NCBI GenBank assembly: GCA_029582165.1
Contig: CM055888.1
Coordinates: 31,325,408 to 31,389,407, forward strand
Direction of reading: 5' to 3'
DNA length: 64,000 nt
From: Portulaca oleracea
Lineage: Eukaryota; Streptophyta; Magnoliopsida; Caryophyllales; Portulacaceae
A model generated the notes under the pieces. It was not told where the DNA came from, searched no databases, and was given only the letters and a program-made list of their open reading frames with translations. Positions 1-11,928 of this stretch are shown here, one piece after another (the stretch's first letter is position 1; each line of letters starts with the position of its first letter). Position numbers and translations under genes: made by a program.

Positions 1-862
1 AAGAATAGCGAAGAACATTCTCGTGCAAAGTGATGTGCTGAATTGTGAATTCCATAACACCCTTTTAGAATTTTAGACAAGATTATTCATGAGTACTTGA
101 AAGCATGATGATTTTTGTGTTTGCCCCTTTCATTTGTGGGGTTACATCCCCTTGGGATCCTGATATAATCTGTGGTTACTTATCAGAACCACTAAAAAGA
201 AGAAAAAGAGATTCCTTGAGAGGCAGCGCAATGAAAATGGATGCCGTGACTGCCTGACTTGTATAAAGCACATTTTTTAGGTTGGTGGTGTAGCGTACAT
301 TTGCAGCACATATGGTAGTCATTTTGCTTTGGCTTGCAAAGTTTGTTTGGTGTAAATAAAAGCTCTAGGATAAGCTTCTGCAGTTTCTTAAAAGATTGTT
401 TATTCCTTTCATTAAGATGGTTGAATTTCTTTGTACTTGGTGGCTTCTCTTAATTAGAGTTTAGACATTAATATTCTGTTCCATTGAATACTAGTCTATA
501 CAATATGTTCTCGTCTCCATCCCTTTTTCATTATTTCAACAAAAGGACAATTACCTTATTTTTTTTGGTATCTTGATAACTTTTTACCCAATGTCTGCAT
601 GTTTAATTTTGGAAATTTCATGAACAGTACCTGGTAGTCTTGGATCTTTTGATGAGGAAGCATTTTTCACCTTATGTATAGATGGCTTTGGCTGTTTAGC
701 TGTTGCTCCAATAAGTGCCGAGCCACAGTATAGATTCTCAATAGTAGAGCGAAAATAGCCAAATAACTGTGCACATTTCTGTAAATTTCCTAAATCCTCG
801 TGTTTCTTATGGACAAACTTGTGCTTTTGCACAGTTTAGGACTTACTTTTTGTGATTCTTAG
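1..862 (+). other. Intron or 5' region of the METTL13-like gene
   Basis: This AT-rich stretch precedes the first exon I can identify at 863. A polypyrimidine/TTCTTAG acceptor lies at its right end, so it is most likely intron. The exon that should encode the nucleotide-binding part of the methyltransferase (a GLGAG-like motif) was not found here and must lie outside the window. Confidence 0.55.
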
Positions 863-2569
863 GTTCATGTTGCTGATGGGATAAAGATTCTTCAAAATCT
901 CACAAGTTCTACTCAAGTGCTTGGCACCAATCTGGAGGGCGAGACTTTGAAAACCATACAAAAACTTGACATACTCATAGTTGATGTGGACTCATCAGAG
1001 TGCAGGTTCTCTCTCTTTCTTTCACTTCAGATATAAGACTGAGTTTTCATTTGAGAAATAGCTATCTATATTGTCAGTTGCCACAATGTAGTGTTTTAAT
1101 TGAGTTACTCTATGACACAGCTCTGGACTCTCTTGCCCGGCTCCTGATTTTGTTGAAGATCATTTCCTTACAATTGTGAAGGATGTTCTTTCTGAGCAAG
1201 GGCTCTTTGTGACCAATTTAGTCTCGAGATCTCCGTCAATTAAGGAAATGGTCATTTCAAGAATCAAATCGGTAAGGAAATTAACTGACTGAGAATTGTA
1301 TGATATCTTGTATAATTTACGAGGCTGAATGATGCAAACCGGCACTAAACATGCAAACTTGAAATTGATGATTGGTCAGATGGTGATCACTTAATGTCTT
1401 CATTATGTTTCAAGCACAAAGTGCTTTTTTTTGTTTTGGGTTCTTGGAAGTTAGGTTAGGGCATTTAGTAATAAGAAAAATTAATGCAAGAGTCATGGCT
1501 AAACCAGTTGAATATAATGGATCAAACTTTCTGTTGAAAGCCAAAATAAACCTGAGGTTTGAGCTTGCCTCTGTATCTCTCTACTTGTTTGTCCCCTAAC
1601 CACCACCGCAACCATCAAATCACCACCGCACTCGGCCTGTCTCCAAGATCGCAGCACCATCACCTGCATCAACGAGGCTCAAGGTCTCCTTAAAAGAAGC
1701 CCCCAACAATATCAGCAACCGATACAATGGCACATTGTGGGATCCACTAAGACTCTGAGGACACCCCCCCCCCCCCAAAAAAAAAAAAAAAAAAAAAACG
1801 CTAAGCTTGGTGGCTCCACTGCCGCGGCCCCTGCTCTGGCTGAATTTTTGATTTTAGCTTTCTGTGGGTTTTTTCCTCTTTTATCCAGGGGTGGTGCAAT
1901 TGGGGCTTGGAATAGAATATTGAAAGGTGGACGTGGGTGGCCATGTGCTATGGTGGTCGGTCTAGTGGAGCTGGGTTTTTTGGGAGACATCATGTGGCGC
2001 TGGGAGGTGCAGTGGTTAGGTAGTTTGGGCGGCTCCATCCAAAACCAAGTGAAATGTCAAGGGAAGGCCATTCTGAACCTAATTGGGCCCATACATTCAA
2101 GTAGTTTAGCGGAGGCCTTTTTGCCACAGTTTTTCCTTGGTAATACTGCATGATTTTGATTATTGGATTGTTAATGGATTAATAAATTTTGATGATTTGT
2201 TAAGGTCAGCCTGCAAAGTTCTCTGGTAGCTAGTGTTCTATGTAGTTTAAGGCTTAATGGGAGTTTCTTGAGTTAGCGAGTTAGATATGAAACTCAATGC
2301 AATTATAGATTCGTTGTAGCAGAATGTGCTGTCAAGGTACTAATGGACTAAATTGTGGTTCTTGCTTGCACCAGGTTTTTGGCCATGTCTTTTGCCTTCA
2401 ACTTGAGGAAGACGTGAATGAGATTGTTTTTGCTATGAAATCTAATACATGTTTTGAGGAGAACATTTCTCAAGCAACCTTGGAGTTGGAGAAGTTGTTG
2501 AAGTTTGAACATCCAGAGCGCATTCAAGGTATACTAAAAACCACAGAGAAGATAAAGCGCTTGAAATGA
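863..2569 (+). CDS. METTL13-like SAM-dependent methyltransferase, C-terminal exons
   Basis: Three exons are seen: 863-1005, 1121-1271 and 2375-2569, each bounded by AG/GT and joining in frame to 162 residues plus TGA. The product starts VHVADGIKIL and includes LDILIVDVDSS, SGLSCPAPDFVEDHF, LSEQGLFVTNLVSRS and FCLQLEEDVNEIVFAM. This order matches the C-terminal half of plant METTL13-like proteins (Arabidopsis AT2G31740 type), which belong to the spermidine-synthase-like class I methyltransferase fold. Animal METTL13 methylates eEF1A; the plant substrate is inferred only. VHVADGIK should follow the motif II acidic strand, and DVDSS is the next strand end. The N-terminal exons with the SAM-binding glycine motif lie left of the window, so completeness cannot be judged. 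The visible exons have no stop or frameshift. The intron 1272-2374 is long and carries a C/A homopolymer island. Confidence 0.85.
1764..1798. repeat. Homopolymer island C13-A22 in an intron
   Basis: Thirteen C are followed directly by about 22 A inside the methyltransferase intron. The surrounding 1600-2110 is less AT-rich than the rest of the intron, suggesting an inserted sequence, but I found no terminal repeats. Similar C/A or G tracts recur at 38663, 46605, 48820 and 53116. Confidence 0.7.
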
Positions 2570-4179
2570 AATCCTATTTGGTTGATGATCACGAAGAAGA
2601 TGTCATCTGTAGTTGCCCAGCAATGTTAGTGAAACTGAATGTCAGCAGTAAATGGAGTTGTCGAGGCTATTGTTGCAATATGTGGAAGTAACAAAGCTCC
2701 TTATTTCAAGCTTTGAGCCAAATCTTTTGTGTTGACCCTGCCTGAGCTTGAGCAAGGTGTCGGCAATCATTCAACTTACATAGATTTGGTGAGAGGATGA
2801 CACTATCTTTGGCTGAAAGGTAGATCTTCCGATGGGAAATACGAGATCAAGGAGCACGTATGCCTATGGGTTTGGGCGGGACGATTTCTTGTAAGAAGAC
2901 GTCGTTAGCCTGCCTTTCCCTCGCTTACCTTTTAAAAAAAAACGTATGCCTATGTTATGTTTTTTTGTTTTGTTTTGTTTTAATTATTAGTGTTATTATA
3001 ATTTTCAGGACAAGGACCTCATTTATTGAACTTTTAAGTGTTGATTGCCTTTGTACATCGCAGTTGAGCACTCTACGACCAGTAATTGGAGTGCAATAGA
3101 AGCCAATACCATTAAGTAATAGAAATGCAATAGAAGCCAATATACACTTCATTAACTTCACTGTTTGGTGGATTACTTAATGGAATTTTAGATGTTAATA
3201 TAAGTTAGCGGGCCCCATGAGCGGATTAAATATAACTGACCAAATAGATTACATAATTTTGAAATATGCTCGGCCTGTATTTGCCCTAGCCAAATATACA
3301 TTCAAATATATTTAACCTCAAATTGGGTTTTCACCAAATAGATTGTCAAGTAACTTAATTTTCATTTGATGCTATGATTCTTGGTTACTTTATTTGAGGA
3401 TGAAAATTAAATTTGTTGTAGAAAGTATTTACCTACTCGACTCGTGTTTTTAATGTTAAATTTACCTATCCTTGAAATCCATTTGACCTGTATTTTCCTA
3501 GCCAAATATATATATATGATCTGTATCTAACCTTCCCATCAAAATTGATAGGTTTAGTAACTTAATTTTCTTTTGATGCTAGGATCCTTGATTATTTTAC
3601 TCGACCAAAAAAAGAGTAAATTTGTGGGTGAAAATAAAATACAAGACAAACTACTAATTAATTATTATATTCAAGGATAAAAGAATAAATTTACCTGTGA
3701 ACACATGCTATAAGGATAAAAAAAAAAAAGTTTGTGTGTGAATACTAGTAAGCGGGTCAACTGCTCAAAATAAACTCTGTTATTATATAGAGGATATCGT
3801 GCCTCCGCAAGCTTTAAAATTCAATGATACAGTAACATAGTATATTTGTACTTTGTAAGTAGGTATTGTCTGTAAATGACTAGCTTTTTTTGAGATTAAT
3901 TGGTTTCTAATAATTTATATGATAGATTATTGGATCATAATAATCCTTAATTTAAAAATGTACATTTTTGGTTCTGCCTTCAACCTATTGGAGTTTTTGT
4001 GAGAGTGACTTAATGATTGGCCAACTTGGCATGTTTGAAAAATGTTGACTAAATTTTTAAGTGTTGACCTACTGATGAGTGTTCCTAGACAACAAATAAG
4101 CTTGTGCCTTGACTTTACCTTCTCTTTCCTCGTGGTAAATCTCTCTCATCAATAAATCTCTCTACCTCTTTGTAACTAA
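2570..4179. other. 3' flank and intergenic AT-rich sequence
   Basis: The region begins with the probable 3' UTR of the methyltransferase gene, up to roughly 2800. It continues as AT-rich intergenic DNA to the LTR boundary at 4180. I see no coding exons or RNA gene. A phrase containing ttgccctagccaaatata recurs near 3281 and, in altered form, near 3496, which suggests an old imperfect duplication. Confidence 0.5.
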
Positions 4180-4688
4180 TGTCACATAGTGACTTTAATT
4201 TATACAACACCCGTTCAGCGCTAGCAAACCTTGATCCGAGTTTATCTTATAAGCTTACTAGTAAGCCTTTCACAAGCGTAATGTAGACTATGAGAATTAA
4301 GAAAGATTTTGAAGACAAAGTAAAGAGACAATAGTGTTTTTGGGAGAATGCTTTAAGTATTGCTTCCAAATGATGGATGATTACAAATGAGACCCCAAGG
4401 GGTATTTATACAATCCTACCTCCTTAATGGACGGGGGACATTGATTTGATCTAACTGTCCCTATTGCTAATCTAGATCCTTCCATATAAATACTAACATT
4501 CTATACAAATGTAGTGTACTTTAGAATATTCTAGGATATTCATGAATAGTCTAGAGAAATCAAGGGAACTCTAGGGAATTCTATAGAAGTCTAGAGAATT
4601 CTAGAGATCTCATGAAAAATATGGAGTATTCTTGATGTTTCTAGAACATTCCAGGACATTCCAGATGGTTTCGGAAAATTTCATGACA
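4180..4688 (-). repeat. 3' LTR of the chromovirus
   Basis: This starts TGTCACATAGTGAC and ends TTTCATGACA on the + strand. It aligns with 28820-29262, sharing for example the GACTTTAATTT, CGAGTTTATCTTATAAGC, ACAAATGAGACCCCAAGG and ATTCATGAATAGTCTAGAG blocks. The length difference (509 versus 443 bp) points to old indels, so the insertion is not recent. Confidence 0.88.
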
Positions 4689-4700
4689 TTCTCCCCCACC
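4689..4700 (-). promoter_or_regulatory. Polypurine tract of the chromovirus
   Basis: On the - strand GGTGGGGGAGAA lies directly against the 3' LTR. That is the expected position and composition of the plus-strand DNA priming site. Confidence 0.75.
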
Positions 4701-4874
4701 TAATCTACAATTGATTAGGTGCACCCGGAGCACGTGCTCCAGATAGTATGATTGTTCTTCCACATATATTAGATTGTTCACCAAAAATATTAGATTGTTC
4801 ACTCTTATTACAATGATTGTTCACTTGTAAATATCCGGAGTACATGCTCCGAGTGCAAGCAATATATATTGCAT

Positions 4875-6577
4875 TTAATCTGGTGACGTTCTTGTTGCCT
4901 TCAAGTCCTCGCATGCTTGGATCTGCTTCTTGAATTTCCCTAAGTTTTGGATAAGCTCCCAACTTGCTTCGCTATTGGGAAGTCCATTCCACTTGACAAG
5001 TAACTCCCTACTTGGAGGTACACATGGTTGGCACACCACTCAGTTGGCGAGAATCGTCTCTACTTGCTTGTCATGTTGGATCTTGATACCCATTGGATGA
5101 GATATGCCACTGCTCGGATCCTCTTTGTCTCCATGGTAAGGTTTAAGTAAGCTTACATTGAAGACATGATGATAGTTTGATCCTGGGAGGCAAATCCACC
5201 TTATCAGCCTGTGCTCCCACCTTTTTGACAACGGGAAATGATCCTTCATACCTTCGAAGTAGGCCCCGATGACGCCCTTCTAACCTCGCGTGGTTGTAGA
5301 GCTTAACAAGTACGAGGTCACAAGCTTGAAATTCCCTCGGGCACCTCTTCTTATCGGCCGATTTCTTCATCTTCTTGGAAGCATTTTCCAAGTAAGCTCA
5401 TGCCAACCTAAGTTGGTCATTCCAATTCTTGGCAAACTGAAATAAGGGTGCACTTGGACCCTTATAGCCCGTAGCAATACTACTCGGTGTCAACGGTTGT
5501 TGTCCTGTGACAATCTCGAACGGACTTTGACCCGTGGACTCGCTCTTTTGCAAGTTGTAGGAGAATTGCGCTACGCCAAGCTACTTTTCCCAATCCATTT
5601 GGTTCGCACTCACAACGTGTTGAAGGTACAACTCCAAAAGTGTATTCATCCTTTCGGTTTGTCCATCACTTTAAGGATGAAAGCTGGTGGAGAAGTTAAG
5701 CTCGGAACCCATGAGCTTGAACAACTCCGTCCAAAAACGCCTTGTAAAGCGAGTGTCTCGATCACTCACGATCGAGCAAGGCAAGCCCTAATACTTCACA
5801 ACACGCTCGAAAAAGAGTTGGGCAACTTGCTTAGTGGTGTATTCCTTGGGGGCAAGAATAAAGGTGGCATACTTCGAGTATCAGTGTACTACCACAAGGA
5901 TCCAATTATATCCATCACTTGTAAGTAACCCCACGGTGAAGTCCATGGAAAATTCCATTATCTCTCAGGAATGGGAAGCAGGTGGAGGAGTCCTGCGAGT
6001 ACTCCTTATTCAATCTTGTCTTGTTGGCATATAAGACAAGTTTTGACATAGGCCTCAACATCATTCTTCAACTAACGCCAATAGTATGAATTGCCTACTA
6101 ATGCTAGTGTGTAGTGCGTACCTAGATGCTCGACCCACTTGATGTTATGACATTCGTTCAAGACTCCCTTCTAACGCCACCATATGAAGGAACATAGACT
6201 CGCTTGCCCTTAGTGAGAATCAACCCATCTTCAACCCAAAATCTCCTTGTATTGCCATCCTTGATTAGGTTGGAGATAGTCTTCGCAAAGGAATCATGCT
6301 CCAATCCTTCCTTGATTCAATCACGTAGGTTGCATTGAGGTTGGCTAATGTCGGCAAACTCTCCTTTGCGACTTAGAGCGTCGTCTACCAAGTTAGCATG
6401 ACCCAACTTATACTCCAATGTATAATCAAACTCAGCTAAGAAATCTTGCCATCGAGCTTGCTTAGCAGTGAGCTTCTTTTGGGTTTGGAAGTAGCACGTT
6501 GCAACATTGTCCATCTTGATAACGAACTTACTCCAGAGCAAGTAGTACCTCCAAGTTCGAAGGCAATGCACAATTGT
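4875..6577 (-). pseudogene. Chromovirus pol: RNase H, integrase and chromodomain remnants
   Basis: The - strand shows, in order, RNase H (FVIKMDNVATCYFQTQKK, then a KARWQDFLAEFDYTLEYK-like block), an integrase core with several stops between about 6300 and 5400, the integrase C-terminal region (CDLVLVKL, RRYEGSFPVVKKV), and a chromodomain ending in TAA at 4875. The integrase would insert element DNA, and the chromodomain is known in this group to bias targeting toward particular chromatin. Multiple in-frame stops and a frameshift make the segment non-functional. The 5' continuation lies across the insertion at 6578, where the reading picks up at 9595. Confidence 0.88.
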
Positions 6578-9500
6578 TGTAACACCCCTAGATTCATAAT
6601 CACTGGATTATCACTAAACACCTCATAACCCAATGATTAGCGCAGCGAAAATATAATTCGAAGGCATTACTTCCGTCCATGATCACAGACAAGAGTATTA
6701 AGATACTATTTGCAACTTAACATTCCCAAAGCTGAAATGAAAATTAATATATACCACAATGCGCATACCATACTAACTTAGGATCAACATATCACCCTTC
6801 CAAAATAATATATTACAACCAACACCCAAGATCATATATCTTCAAGGCTCTCACACATCAAGCTATCAAACGTATATACCAAAGGTGTAAGATGACTTCC
6901 TTAAAACAAAAGAACTTTCTGCTCTCCAACCTGACTTGATTTCTTACCGAATCTTGGCGTATCTTCCCTAGGGGCATCATCTAAAACAAAACATAAAAAC
7001 AAATTCGCAAATGAGTCGAAACTCAATACGCATACCCCTGTACAGTTAAGCAATTCATTTTATTTCATGCATTTCAATTCATTTCAAAACAAAAACAAAA
7101 GGAATAAAAACAACACTTAAAACTTTCTTGCCAGATTATTATTATCTGGATGGTCCCCTACTTGCGATCATCGGACTAAGCCTATATATGCGCATACCCG
7201 GACCGATCGGGAGGTCCGGTTGACACTGGCCATGTATTGAGTTGGGTAGTGCACTATGGCACAAGTAACTTGGGTCCGGGCCATATTTACATGAGCAAAC
7301 ATGTAAAACATTAGTTAACACACTAAACTTAATAAACTTGCTCACTTGAGCTCAAATAAATGAGTTTGGGTAAAGTACAGGCAATATGCGTACCTTAAAG
7401 TTGAACCCGCAAATAAAGCGACTTAAAAGCTTAACTTGACTCGAACAAGGAGCAACAACGACCTCTAGGACCACACTTGAGATGGGAACGATAAAGTGAA
7501 TTAGGTTGGATTCTTGGTCAGGAGAGAGTCTCCTAATTAACTTAATAAAAGTTAACTTTAATTAAAAGATTGGAGAGTTTTTGGGACTTTACAGTAAATT
7601 TGCAGAAGACATAATTTCCGCTATAGACCTCTAAAAATTTCGTAAAAGGACTTTTCGGAAAGCTAAAAATAAGTTCTACAACTTTCCAATTAAGAGTTAA
7701 GGCCAAAAATAAGTGTGAGGGCTTGAAAATAAATAAACATGAGGGTTGGTCTGCATAAATTTTAGTTCGGGAAGGGAACTTTGAGAATTCATAACTTAAA
7801 GAATAGATATCGTATGAATGTGTGCTAACAGTCTATGGAAAGCTTCAAGTGCAATCTATAACCTTTATTTTAACCAGAAATTCAGAAAAGGTTTGGAAGC
7901 TACCGGAAATTAGCTTTGAAAAAGGTTCGGTGAATTACAATTTTGGTTTGACATGGTTGGGAGCCTTACTTTGACGGGTCATAACTTCTTACTCCGACAT
8001 CCGATGAATGCATAAGACCCCGTTCTGGAAAGCTTGTGGAGTATACTACTACTTTCAGGTTGGCCACTTAAGTTAATAAGATCTCATTGATACCTTAAAA
8101 CGTCCACAAATCTACTGCCCCAAAAACGTATAAAAACAGAACCCCATATTCAATTCGTCGTAACTTGAGTTACACACATCGAAATCCCGAAATTCAAAAA
8201 TCGGGTCCAAACTATTACTTAAGGCTATCATACCCAATAAAATTTTGAACAAAGAAGCTCTAATTCACCTGGAAAAATTCAGATTACTCACTTGACCCCC
8301 AAGTGGTTAGTTAAGACATTTTTCTTGGTATTTTAGTGCCATTAATCCCTCTATTCCCTTCATATATAATTTCCATGGCCTTCATACTACTAGTTCAGCA
8401 AGCACATCACTCATTAATCACCATTTTGGATGCCAAAAAAAATATGCACACACCATATAATCATAATTAGATCAATCTAATCATAATTCTTACTCGATTC
8501 CTCATATTTATACCCAATTCTCATCATTTATGTCAATTAAACACCATTTTAATCACATGCAACCATATCTAACAATAATCTTATCATATTCAAGATGATT
8601 TGGCATCAAAACAACATACTTTCATCATCCAAGAGCAACCTAACTTGATATTATACATTTATACACCAAGTTCTTAATTTTCATTGCGACATAACGTCAA
8701 ACACTTAGCATGCATAGCTCATAAACACAAACCAACCCAAAACCAATTGGTAATTCTAAGTGTATTCAATCTAAATACTTAAATTTGATAAGAAAAACAA
8801 TTAAATTTGTAAACTAAACAATGAAATTCAGATTTGAATTAAAAAGGTTAGAGTTCATACCTTCAACGGAGAGTGGAAGAGAGATAAAGAGCAAGAGGAG
8901 AAAGGGGCGGTGGCAGCCAGGCTGGGCTCGCTGGTAGCGGCGGCTGACTTACTAGCGATGGGTTGGTGGTGGCGTCAGGGGCCACAGCACAGACGGTGAA
9001 GGGAGAAAGAGAGCAAAGTACAGGGGAAAGATGAGAGAAAGGGAGTCAGCGTACTCCTTCTTTTGCTTTTGAACGTAAGAAGGAAAAGGAAAGGAAGCTT
9101 TATTGGGCTTCATTATATTATCCCAGAATAATGCCCAACCTCTAACTATTAATACTTACACCTCTCACCTTAAGAATATTATTTCCCACTAAATCCCAAC
9201 TAATACTAGTTGAAGGTATCGAGATAGAATTTTATAAATTTAACTATTAAGGAGACTTAGAATAAAATGGGAAGGTGAAATTTAAATAAATTCAACAATA
9301 AAAAGGTATGATAATAATAATATTATTATTACTATTAGTAATACCGACGAATCGGACGGGTTGATAAAATTTGGCTAGGTAAGTAACCCGAATTTTCTGA
9401 GAGTGATTTAAGTAGATGAAATTGTCACTTAACTAATTTATACATATAACATACTAGACTGATATATATAACAGTCGTTGCTCTGCTCGAGTCTTGCAAA

Positions 9501-9594
9501 AACACAAACGGTTAACTTGAAATGAAATGCACGATTTAGTTAAGTTAACTCATTAATTAGCTTAATTATACTAGGTTAGGGTCACGTTATTACA
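6578..9594 (-). mobile_element. 3.0-kb solo-LTR-like insertion in pol
   Basis: The segment begins TGTAACACCCC and ends GTTATTACA, a TGTAA/TTACA inverted terminal match. It splits the RNase H coding sequence exactly: the reading MTEIV on one side continues as HCLRTWR on the other. No coding region was recognised in its 3 kb. A TATA-like AATTATATATGA on the - strand near 8360 suggests - orientation. The flanks ATTGT and ATTTC are a poor 5-bp match; alternatively CAATT is duplicated and the end sits 1-2 bp away. The termini resemble long LTRs of plant Gypsy elements such as the Tekay/Del group, which is inference. Confidence 0.7.
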
Positions 9595-10558
9595 ATTTCG
9601 GTCATCTCCTTCTCTTGTAGCGCATAGTGCCATTGAGGTTTCGACTCTCTTAGGCAATGGGATGGTCATCTTGCATCAATGCTCCTCCAATGGAGAAGCC
9701 GGAAGCATCAGCGTGTAGAATGGCTTGCCAAGATCGAGAAGTTCTAGAACGGGTTCTTCGGTGTCAACCTTTAAAATTTCAGAGGCTTGTTGGCATTCTT
9801 CGCTCCCAGCCCATCCTCTTCCAATCAAGGATCGTTTTGATCTTCACCGGATCCATGTGTAGCTTGCCTTTCCCCACGAATCCATGATATGGCCCGAGGA
9901 TGGTGCTTCTTCTTAGGAAAAGGAACACTTCTCCTTCTTCACATAAAGCTCGTTATCCCGAAGTGTCTTGAACACTTGCCTCAAATGCTCCATATGATTT
10001 TCCATAATCTTGCTATGTATGACAATGTCATCAAGATAAACCACCACAAAGTGATCGAGGAATGGAGCAAGTACCTTGTTCATGAGGGTGCAAAATGTGG
10101 TCGAGGCGTTTGAGCTCAAACGACATGAGTAGGAGCTCATAGGATCCATAACGAGTCACATATGCTGTCTTCACCTCGTCTTCTTTAGCTATGCGAGCTT
10201 GGTAGTACCAACTCTTCAAATCAAGTTAGGTGAAATACTTTGCACCTCCAAGTTGATTTAATATATCCTCAATACGGAAAATGGGGTACTTATTCTTGAT
10301 GTTTACCTTGTTTAGCGCTCTATAATCGATGCATGATCGAAGTGACTCATTTTACTTCTTTTGGAACAGGACCGACGCACCATAAGGAGACTTGGAAGTG
10401 CAGATGTACGCGACATCCAACAACTCATTGAGTTGTCTCCTTAGCTCTTCCAACTTTGGCGATGCCATACAGTAGGGAAAAAACGCGGGTGGTTTAGCCC
10501 ACGGCTCCAACTCGATCTCGTGATCTACTTCACTCCTTGGGGGAAGTTTCTTGGGCAA
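9595..10558 (-). pseudogene. Chromovirus reverse transcriptase remnant
   Basis: Reading the - strand from 10558, the sequence gives PPRSEVDHEIELEPWAKPPA, SPYGASVLFQKK, TAYVTRYGSYELL and the catalytic block FVVVYLDDIVIHS. YLDD is the reverse transcriptase active-site signature of Ty3/Gypsy elements. Frameshifts and stops separate the blocks. The upstream end is cut by the 16.5-kb insertion, and the preceding residues of the same polyprotein reappear at 27020-27110 on the far side. The downstream end is cut at 9594/6578. Confidence 0.9.
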
Positions 10559-11928
10559 TGTTCGGTTGCGTATTTTTGGGTTTTTATGAGGTAAGGGTTG
10601 TCAGTCCACGAGGATGGGTGTTTAGGCTTGATAAGGAAATCAGTTTGCGTTCATGTTTTTCTCAATGCGGAAAGCAGTAAATTATGTAAAGAAAGCAATA
10701 AACTAACCTAGACATGGATTCAAGAAAGCAATAAAAGCATGAAATAAAATAAAGCAATAAAAAGTATGAATGAAGAAGTACAATAAACAATGAAATTGGG
10801 GCAAAGAAATTATACCTTCGATGAACTAATCTTCTAATCTTCAATCTACACTTGTAATTTCTCCCGAACAAGCAAGAAAATGTAGATTGGATTACTAAGA
10901 ATCCTCAAACCCCCACTTGAGAGTGGAATTTGTGACCCTTAGCCCTCCTCCTCACTAAAAGTGGATTTGTGGTGATATTAGCACTAGAAAGCTTTGAAAT
11001 CAAACATCAATGGAGACTAGAGAGAGAGAGAGAGAGAGAGAGAAAGAAAGAGAGAAAAAGCTTGTAAACTTCGATGGAAACTTGCTTGAATTGAGAATGC
11101 TTGAAGAAAGAGTGCAAGAAAGCTTGAAGAAACTTGAAGAACAATTGAAAACTTGAAGAACAATTAAAGGATTAAGGCAAAATTAAAGAAAGTAATTAAA
11201 CCTACTCTAACCTAAACCTACTCTAAAACTAAATAAAAGCTAAGCTAAAAGATAAGATTTAGGTCTGAATTACATTGGGTATTTATAGAAGGAACAAAAA
11301 TACAACCCAAAACCCTAGGATCAAATGCACAACACGCGCAAAGGTTTCCGCAAAACTGGGCAGGTCGCGGGCGCGACACATGCCGTCGCGGTCGTGACGC
11401 CCCACTGCCCCGTTCCATCCGTCAGCCATTCAAGCGTCCGTCGCGTGCGTGAAGCTCCTGGTCGCGCGCGCGACAGAGTGTTTCTCGAGCGTGACCAGCG
11501 ACTGTCCACAACACTTGTCTTCTTGCCGTAGCTGGTCGCGGGCGTGATGTATTGAGTCACGGGCGTGACCTTCGTCTGCCTTCTTGCCTTGTCGACCTCC
11601 TTTGGGCTGTAGCGCCCATTACCAAAGTTGTAGCGGGTGCTACGCCCATGTTTGCATCAAAACTTGACAAGGGATTCCCGGGTTGGTTTCGCCTCGGTTC
11701 TCGGCCCGGTTTGACTCGGGTCGGGTCGGGTTGGCTCAGGAAATCGCGGGTTGGCTCGGGAAATCGCTCGGGATTCCCTAAAAAGCCTCAATTAAGCTCA
11801 AATTCCATCTAACTCTTTATTTTCCTACAAAACACCAAATCATCATATCTAATATATATACATGGGGCTAAAATAAGCAAAAATACCTTATAAAAGAGAT
11901 AAAATTCGGCTCGGAACGAGACCGAACA
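10559..11928 (-). repeat. 3' LTR of the outer non-autonomous element
   Basis: This starts TGTTCGGTTGCG and ends GAGACCGAACA, and aligns along its length with 25651-27014. It contains an (AG)n run near 11020-11045 and a GC-rich cluster near 11360-11660 made of repeated GTCGCGGGCGCGAC-like words. TATA-like sequence and stops exclude a long coding region. Confidence 0.88.

Noticed and set aside
1..30. Possible methyltransferase exon end (reading EEHSRAK before a GT)
   Set aside because: Only seven residues, no supported frame continuity to the exon at 863, and the expected SAM-binding exon is not between them.
584..832. 82-residue reading on the - strand in the methyltransferase intron
   Set aside because: No recognisable domain, no matching splice sites and lies in intronic sequence.
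1737..2153. Reading of 138 residues across the C/A tract
   Set aside because: Contains lysine runs from poly(A), and the tract itself breaks any stable frame; no homology recognised.
5497..5928. 143-residue reading on the + strand
   Set aside because: It is the shadow of the - strand integrase remnant, which shows the real family motifs.
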